DNA of 64,000 bases from NCBI GenBank assembly GCA_921293015.1, contig OV121093.1:26980622-27044621 (forward strand), read 5' to 3'. The stretch is from Phorcus lineatus. Taxonomy: Eukaryota; Mollusca; Gastropoda; Trochida; Trochidae. Positions 57,743 through 64,000 of the stretch are shown piece by piece (the stretch's first letter is position 1; each line of letters opens with the position of its first letter). Position numbers and translations under genes: made by a program. Below the pieces are notes generated by a model, which saw only the letters and a program-made list of their open reading frames with translations, did not search any database and was not told the origin of the DNA.

Positions 57743-58550
57743 CGTATGTATCTATTTGTTTTTAAATTATTAAGATCAAATGCAATAATAATGAAAATAG
57801 AAAACTTGTATATGACTTTGTAAGATATATTGGCAAATAACATAATCAGAGATTGCAGAATCCTATGTTTTCTTTTTTTTTGTTTCATCTCGCTGCATTC
57901 TACTCGTTACAATAGCAAAAAAGCCATTGAATATTATCAAAACTTTGCATTTTCAACAACGAACATTTCATGTGAACAGTTACTAAATGTTTGTAATGAT
58001 TATTCAACAAGTGCAAAACTAATCATTATTTTGGCATATTGGACATTTACAAGTCTGAAAATAAAAATACATAAATTCAGACTTTGTGATGTAAACGATA
58101 TGCTGCATTCTGATTGGATCAGACATGGTCATGTGATCGGTATACATTTCAATGAACCCAAAGTTGAGGGTTATACAAAATAACCTTCAGTAAATGCAGG
58201 TTATACGATATCGTGCCGGAACTAGCCAAAACACGCTGTACTGTCACCTAGATTCTGGACAGTATAAATACGCGAGTGTTATTTGTTAACTTTGATCTAT
58301 TTAAATTAAACTTTACATTTTCCACTTTTTTCCAAAAATATAATCATTGTTAGTTTTTTGATACACAAAATGTATTATTTGTAGAATAAAAAAGTGTCAT
58401 TTTTACCGAGTCTTTGGAACTATTTTGTTTATGCGTCTGAATACGGGTAGAGATCCGTCTTGGTGTAACCGGTACGTAGGTCAGTGCGACAAGCAGCTAT
58501 AGAATTGCATTTCGAATGCATTTTCGCTTTAAATACAAAGTTTGAATTTA
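57743..58550. other. 3' flank; an unsupported frame
   Basis: A 117-codon plus frame at 57830-58183 starts hydrophobic (ILCFLFFCFISLHS), but its end overlaps repeat-like sequence (TCTGATTGGATCAGACATGG) and it has no relation to known domains. Not called as a gene. Confidence 0.4.
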
Positions 58551-58723
58551 TAAGAAATGAATTTCATCATATGGTTGTCCACACGGTTATAACCTGTTTG
58601 AAACTTGTAAGATAAACTTTTGTATAACCGGCGTCGCAAGCTTGCCGGTTATACAAGTTTATCTTACAAGTTTCAAACAGGTTATAACCGTGTGGACAAC
58701 CATATGATGAAATTCATTTCTTA
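58551..58723. repeat. Near-perfect 173-bp palindrome
   Basis: Arms of about 84 bp are almost identical in inversion: GAAATGAATTTCATCATATG and CATATGATGAAATTCATTTC, with GTTATAACCTGTTTGAAAC inverted as GTTTCAAACAGGTTATAAC. The centre is GGCGTCGCAAGCTTGCCGG. The high identity implies a recent origin or ongoing correction. Confidence 0.92.
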
Positions 58724-58976
58724 ATTATTTATCTTTTTTCTTCCATATGTTGAGTTAACAAAATGAAAAATTGTCAAACAAGAACATTGTGCCGGAGTTT
58801 CAGTTATGTAACAACGAGAGAGAGCGCCCGGGCAGCACGTGAAAAGCGTGCTGTTCATAAAGAGTCATCTCGGCTGTCGTCTTTGGTGAATCAATTATTT
58901 TTAGTTTTAACAGTAAGAATAAGATATTGAGCCACTAACTGTTGGAATATATAAGAAGAGGAACATGAATAAGCTA
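58724..58976. other. No gene seen
   Basis: Short spacer between two foldback elements; includes GAGAGAGCGCCCGGGCAGCA but no gene. Confidence 0.4.
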
Positions 58977-60554
58977 CTACGGTGACATATTAGGGCCATC
59001 TGTTTTTTTATTTTTATCTTGAAATTTCAAGATAAAAGTTGAAATTTCAACATGTCCATCTTGAAATTTCAAGATATTAAGTTGAAATTTCAAGATATTA
59101 AGTTGAAATTTCAAGATAATAAGTTGAAATTTCAAGGTAGTTATGTTGAAATTTCAAGATAAATAAGCTGAAATTTCAACATAGCATCTTGAAATTTCAA
59201 GATAATGATATGTATATAAGGATTTGATCTGTCAAAGTCAGCATTACTTGTGAGGAGGTCTCCTTGATTAGACGTCCCTACATATAAACAAAGTCTTACT
59301 GTAGATATATATTACAAATAAACATACAAACTTAATCAGTAATAATGTGTGTATGTATGCATGTGTGTGTATGTATTTGTATGCATGTAAATGTATATGG
59401 ATGTGGGAATGATGTATTTATGTACTTTCTTATGTATAAATCATGTTGGAATTAACGTTTTTAGTATCTTACGTATGTAAGAATGATATATATAGAATTT
59501 TGGGAGGTTGTGTGTATTCAGTTGATACCTTACATTATGATGATTAAACACAGACCACAATTATATCATCGGAAATTATTAGTGATATGTATGTTCTATA
59601 TTAGAACGTGTATGTGTATTTATACATAAGAGACAGTCATAAACATTCTTACAAAGAATAATCAAACATGCGCGGTCTTGTCAATATATGTCATACATTG
59701 GAACAAACATATACGAAGCGTTATAAAGTAAAGATTCACATACACATATGAATATTTAATACATATCACGAATAATTTCCTGATGATATTATTGTGGTCT
59801 GTGTTTAATCATCCAATAGAAAAGATATAAAAAAATACACACAACCTCCCCGAAACCTACCATTTATATATAGGCCTACATACAATATGAGTACATTAAT
59901 TCCAACATGATCTACTACTACAACAATATATACTAGTACCAATATAGATAATCTCACTCCCATATCCATTTACAGCAAACATACAGACACACATATAAAC
60001 ACACACAAACACATACATAGACAGTACATATCTACATACACACATATATACACACATACTTATATACATATACACACACATTGTACATATTATGTCATTT
60101 ACATATGTAAAGTCTTGTACTTTTTATGAATATGTTTGTGTCAATTTTTCCTGAAATGAACATTAAGGCCTATATTTCATGTTTCAAATGTATTTGGATA
60201 AGTTTATTATCAACTGGTTAAGTTTGTATGTGTATCTATATTATATATCAACATGGATTCTTTGTTTATTTGTATGGACGTCTAATCAAGGAGACTTCTC
60301 ACCCAAGTAATGCTGACTTTCACAGAGCAAATCCTTATATATATGATTATCTTGAAAATTCAAGATGCTAAGTCGAAATTTCAACTTATCTATCATGAAA
60401 TTTCAACATAAGTATCTTGAAATTTCAACTTAATATCTTGAAATTTCAACTTAAGTAACTTGAAATTTCAAGTAAAGATCTTGAAATTTCAATTTTTTTC
60501 TTGAATTTTCAAGATAAAATAAAAAAAACAGATGGCCCTAATATGCCACCGTAG
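58977..60554. mobile_element. 1.58-kb giant foldback element
   Basis: The ends are inverted repeats starting CTACGGTG.CATATTAGGG and CCATCTGTTTTTTTAT. Behind them each arm has a block built from the palindrome ATCTTGAAATTTCAAGAT in several copies, then the inverted pair AGTCTCCTTGATTAGACGTC-type segment (59251-59275 / 60277-60300), TG-rich against CA-rich blocks, and near the centre GGGAGGTTGTGTGTATT with GATTAAACACAGACCACAAT (59503-59560) inverted at 59796-59853. Thus almost the whole element can fold on itself. It carries no protein-coding frame. Confidence 0.8.
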
Positions 60555-60711
60555 GAATATCAGTAAACGTTGAATTCTTGGAAATAACCCACTGCTGATT
60601 ATATTATATTCCCTACAAATTATTCATTTTTACATGGATCCCTGTCCAGTTCTATGTTATTCTTATTTGTAATTTAAATATTGTCAATGTATAACGATAA
60701 AACTTTGTGAG
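60555..60711. other. No gene seen
   Basis: Short AT-rich spacer; resembles 46690-46780, which also precedes a SINE copy. Confidence 0.4.
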
Positions 60712-60992
60712 TTGAGGTTATTTTCGGTTTAACGCCTCTTTCAAGAGTATTTCACGAATATCACCGCAGCTAGAATATTGCAGGAAGACAGCCCGCAACG
60801 ACAATGTGGCAATGCAATGCGGAGAAACCTGTGAGCATTGACTCGAGGTAACGAACAATAGAATTCAGTGTAGCATTGCACCCAAACCTGACTGCGTGAA
60901 GAACAGTTCTCTGCTGTAGGCAAAGTTGCGAGATTCGAACCACAAACCTCTTGATCCTATGCCGAAGCGCTAACCACTGCGCTACCCCAGCC
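60712..60992 (-). mobile_element. tRNA-derived SINE, minus orientation
   Basis: Near full length: the tail (GAGTTGAGGTTATTTTCGG) comes first on plus, then TGCAATGCGGAGAAACCTGT, CATTGCACCCAAACCTGACT, and the reversed head with a B box (GATTCGAACC) and A box (CCACTGCGCTA). Confidence 0.85.
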
Positions 60993-61140
60993 TTTGAAAA
61001 GTTAGTGCAACCTTCTAAATACGGTCACTGTTGATTAATTCGAGTCAGAGAAAGGGATAAGTAGAACCGAATTTCTACACATTTTATAACGTCAACATTG
61101 ATCAAGTTTGATAGAGGTTTTAAATTGGTCAATATATCAG

Positions 61141-61427
61141 ATGAGGTGAGGTGATATGGGGTTTATTTTTGCATACTGTATTTTACTTATATCGCGGCTG
61201 ATAGTATTATTGCAGGGAGAAAGCCATTGTGGTTATGCATTGCGGTGAAACCTTCGACAAATGGCTTGAACGAGCGAACCATGAAGTTCAGTGTAGCATT
61301 ACACCCAAACCTGACTGCGTGCAGAACGAATCCATACTGCAGACAAAGTTGCCGAGACCCTGGCGGGATTCGAACCACGAACCGCTTGATCCGAAGCCGA
61401 ACTCTCTATCCACTGCGCTATCCTGAC
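61141..61427 (-). mobile_element. tRNA-derived SINE, minus orientation
   Basis: Same layout as the previous copy: GAGGTGAGGTGATATGGGG, ACTTATATCGCGGCTGATAG, GTTGCCGAGACCCTGGCGG, reversed B box GGATTCGAACC and A box CCACTGCGCTA. Directly abuts the GACAGA satellite. Confidence 0.88.
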
Positions 61428-62222
61428 AAGACAGAGCAAGAGCCAAAGACAGACACATAGACACACAGACAGAACAAAAGACAAAGACAAATAACAGACA
61501 TACAGACAGAGCAAGAGACAAAGACGGAGCAAGAGACAAAGACGGAGCAAGAGACAAAGACAGATAGACAGACATACAGACAGAGCAAGAGACAAAGACG
61601 GAGCAAGAGACAAAGACAGATAGACAGACACACAGACAGAGCATAAGACAAAGACAAATAAACAGACATACAGACAGAGCAAGAGACAAAGACGGAGCAA
61701 GAGACAAAGACAGAGAGACAGACACACAGACAGAGCATAAAACAAAGACAGAGAGACAGGCACACAGACAGAGGAAAAGACAAAGACAAATAAACAGACA
61801 TACAGACAGAGCAAGAGACAAAGACGGAGCAAGAGACAAAGACGGAGCAAGAGACAAAGACAGATAGACAGACATACAGACAGAGCAAGAGACAAAGACG
61901 GAGCAAGAGACAAAGACAGATAGACAGACACACAGACAGAGCATAAGACAAAGACAAATAAACAGACATACAGACAGAGCAAGAGACAAAGACGGAGCAA
62001 GAGACAAAGACAGAGAGACAGACACACAGACAGAGCATAAGACAAAGACAGAGAGACAGGCACACAGACAGAGGAAAAGACAAAGACAAATAAACAGACA
62101 TACAGACAGAGCAAGAGACAAATACAGAGAGACAGACACACAGACAGAGCAGAAGACAAAGACAAATAAACAGACACACAGACAGAGCATAATACAAAGA
62201 CAGAGAGGGACACAGAGACACA
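61428..62222. repeat. GACAGA-rich satellite with a 300-bp higher-order unit
   Basis: Built of short words such as ACAGACAGAGCAAGAGACAA and AAGACGGAGCAAGAGAC. A block of variants is duplicated at a distance of 300 bp (for example the GCATAAAACAAAG/GCATAAGACAAAG pair at 61735 and 62035). The minus strand has no stops in any frame for 260-300 codons (Leu/Ser/Cys/Val-rich), which follows from the repeat lacking the needed triplets, not from coding. Confidence 0.92.
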
Positions 62223-62557
62223 TATACATATATATCAATTACATGATATCAATGATACGATTCAATTGATTATAAAGGTTTAGCTGGTCAGGAGAACCAT
62301 TTTATTTTATGTTTACGAGCCGATATAAGCCTAAACATTAATCAAGTTTGATAAGGGTTGGAAAGTGGTCAAGATATCAGACCGATTTCATTTGTTCAGG
62401 ATGTCCTGACTCAATACAACATGAGGAGCTCGTATCACAAACCATGACTCGCCTCCTATCAATAGCAAGATCATATCAGGATCTTAAATGAGTCCCATAA
62501 GGATATTTATAGGAGACTCATACCTGCAGAGTTAGCGTTTTGTTACCTGAGTTACAT
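62223..62557. other. No gene seen
   Basis: Unique-looking spacer; TTAATCAAGTTTGATAAGGGTT resembles 61098-61120 just before the SINE at 61141. Confidence 0.4.
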
Positions 62558-62990
62558 CAACCACATCAGTCATCATGCCTTGTAAACTTATTAGTTACCG
62601 TATAGCTGCTACGCATTAAATATAGTTTTAATTTTGTTACTTGCGCTTCAACAACCACATCAGTCACCATGCCTTGTAAACTCATTAGTTACCGTATAGC
62701 TGCTACGCGTTATATATAGTTTTGTTACTTGCGCTTCAACAACCACATCAATCACCATGCCTTGTACACTCATTAGTTACCGTATAGCTGTTACGCGTTA
62801 AATATAGTTTTGTTACTTGCGCTTCAACATCCACATCAGTCACCATGCCTTGTAAACTCATTAGTTACCGTATAGCTGCTACGCGTTAAATATAGTTTTG
62901 TCACTTGCGCTTCAACAACCACATCAGTCACCATGCCTTGTAAACTTATAAGTTACAGTATAGCTGCTACGTATTCCGACGTAAAATAGT
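62558..62990. repeat. 88-bp minisatellite, nearly 5 copies
   Basis: Units start CAACCACATCAGTCACCATG at 62558, 62652, 62740, 62828 and 62916; the first is 94 bp because of an AATTTT addition, the rest exactly 88. Each also has AGTTACCGTATAGCTGCTAC. Not coding. Confidence 0.92.
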
Positions 62991-64000
62991 GTTTGACTCT
63001 TAAATGTGCTATATAATGTTTTATTATCAAATAATTCATCGCCACAATATTTGATTACAGTAAAAAACAGTGTATCCAAATTAATAGCAAAGAATGCACT
63101 GTAAAAATTAGTAACATATAGTATTTCAACAAGTACAATTATTTCATAATGAGGGATGGCACTTTCTTTACCTTACTTTACTTTGAAACGCTTAAAGTGT
63201 TGAAACTATTTTCAATTTGAATAAAGAAACTGCTGAATTAATTGAATTAATTTGTCCAAAATTTTGTGGGGAGAAGATAGTGAGTTTATAACTTATCAGA
63301 GAGTTTGATCAGTAAACTATGGGATTAGGGAGATTAAACGAGTATTTCAATCTGAGGAAGAGTATCGTATATGTGAAAATAAAAACACGTCCCAAAATTC
63401 TCTCTTTACTCGGACTTCCTTATTGATAGTTTTTTTAATCTGTAAATCAATCAGTGAACCTTTCTAAGAATAAATAAGAATACCTTACATAAAATCAAAC
63501 ATTATATTTCTTAATCATAACATGAATATGTAACTACAGTGTTACACTGTACAAGACATTTACTGGACTTTCCCAAATTGTTTCACGTAAGAAGTATTTC
63601 AAATGAAATACAAGAAAGATAAATCTTTAGAAATATTCTTATGAGATACGTATTATGCTTCTCATATTACTTTCATGCATTCCTTCATTAAAGAATTGAT
63701 TTGGAAATGAATATAAGATAACACATTGCTAATGATCACACATTGCAAAAACAGTAATCAAGATATATAATGAAAATATATCAAGACTTTTATATTCAAC
63801 CATGTTGAGTATAGTTAGAAACATACAAATAAATCAAGTTTAGACACATTCACTGTCTGAAGTGTTCTATACACAACGTTATGTTCAACATCCACTACTC
63901 CCAGTACACCGGGTGATTTTAACCAGTTCGAGTAATACAATAAACAGTAAAACAGTAAAAACTAAAACAACATGTCATGCCCAACTGCGAGTGCCGGTCA
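62991..64000. other. No gene seen
   Basis: AT-rich sequence to the end of the window without a supported exon or repeat array. Confidence 0.45.

Noticed and set aside
57830..58183. 117-codon frame with hydrophobic start behind the PAN gene
   Set aside because: No homology to the neighbouring exons, no donor or acceptor evidence, and the end overlaps repeat-like sequence.
59896..60081. Minus-strand frame rich in Cys, Val, Tyr and Met
   Set aside because: Translation of the CA-rich arm of the foldback element.
61288..62238. Three large minus-strand frames of Leu/Ser/Cys/Val repeats
   Set aside because: All three frames are open because the GACAGA satellite lacks stop triplets on that strand; they also run into a SINE.
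612..62990. Tandem repeats considered as CRISPR arrays
   Set aside because: Units are contiguous without unique spacers and the genome is eukaryotic.

Overview
This is a 64-kb stretch of an AT-rich, gene-poor eukaryotic nuclear genome with short exons, GT-AG introns, LINEs, tRNA-derived SINEs, many non-autonomous DNA transposons and minisatellites. The repeat mix and the small secreted PAN/apple-like proteins suggest an invertebrate, most likely a mollusc (a gastropod is a guess from remembered repeat types, not shown by the sequence). There is no rRNA, operon, CRISPR array or bacterial-style gene.

The left 36 kb holds a scattered family of paralogous two-part genes. A conserved 'head' exon (about 55-72 codons, PAN/apple-like cysteine pattern, phase-1 donor) is followed 1-5 kb later by a 'tail' exon that differs completely between copies: Thr/Ser/Pro mucin-like 14-residue repeats (5.3 and 34 kb), a highly charged 11-residue repeat array (24.5 kb) and a Lys-rich stretch (30 kb). 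Several tails share a short FF-SS-IVR / N-T-S C-terminus. Plus-strand copies lie at 0.2-5.8, 15 and 22.6-25.7 kb; minus-strand copies at 28, 30-31, 32.6 (fragment) and 34-36.3 kb. Two copies look intact (22.6-25.7 plus, 33.99-36.3 minus); the others carry stops, frameshifts or insertions.

The right part holds three further gene loci: a three-exon gene for a small secreted protein with a CxxCxxC tail (42.6-43.9 kb, minus), a single-exon gene for a signal-peptide protein with a PAN-like N-terminus and YWTD-like propeller repeats plus a truncated, frameshifted tandem copy (47.4-49.3 kb, minus), and a three-exon secreted PAN protein (55.3-57.7 kb, plus).

The rest is mobile and repetitive DNA: two 5'-truncated LINEs (11.3-12.9 kb plus; 51.5-52.7 kb minus) and a LINE fragment at 6 kb, seven SINE copies, a 191-bp satellite interrupted by a LINE and a 460-bp MITE with its empty sites preserved next door, a hAT-like element with 8-bp target duplication, TA-flanked MITEs, a 3.7-kb element with inverted arms of reiterated ACGTAAATTGTAATA, a 1.58-kb giant foldback element, six short near-perfect palindromes, and minisatellites of 33, 59, 73, 88 and about 300 bp. 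Gene models are read by eye from reading frames and splice sites; no transcript or database evidence was available.
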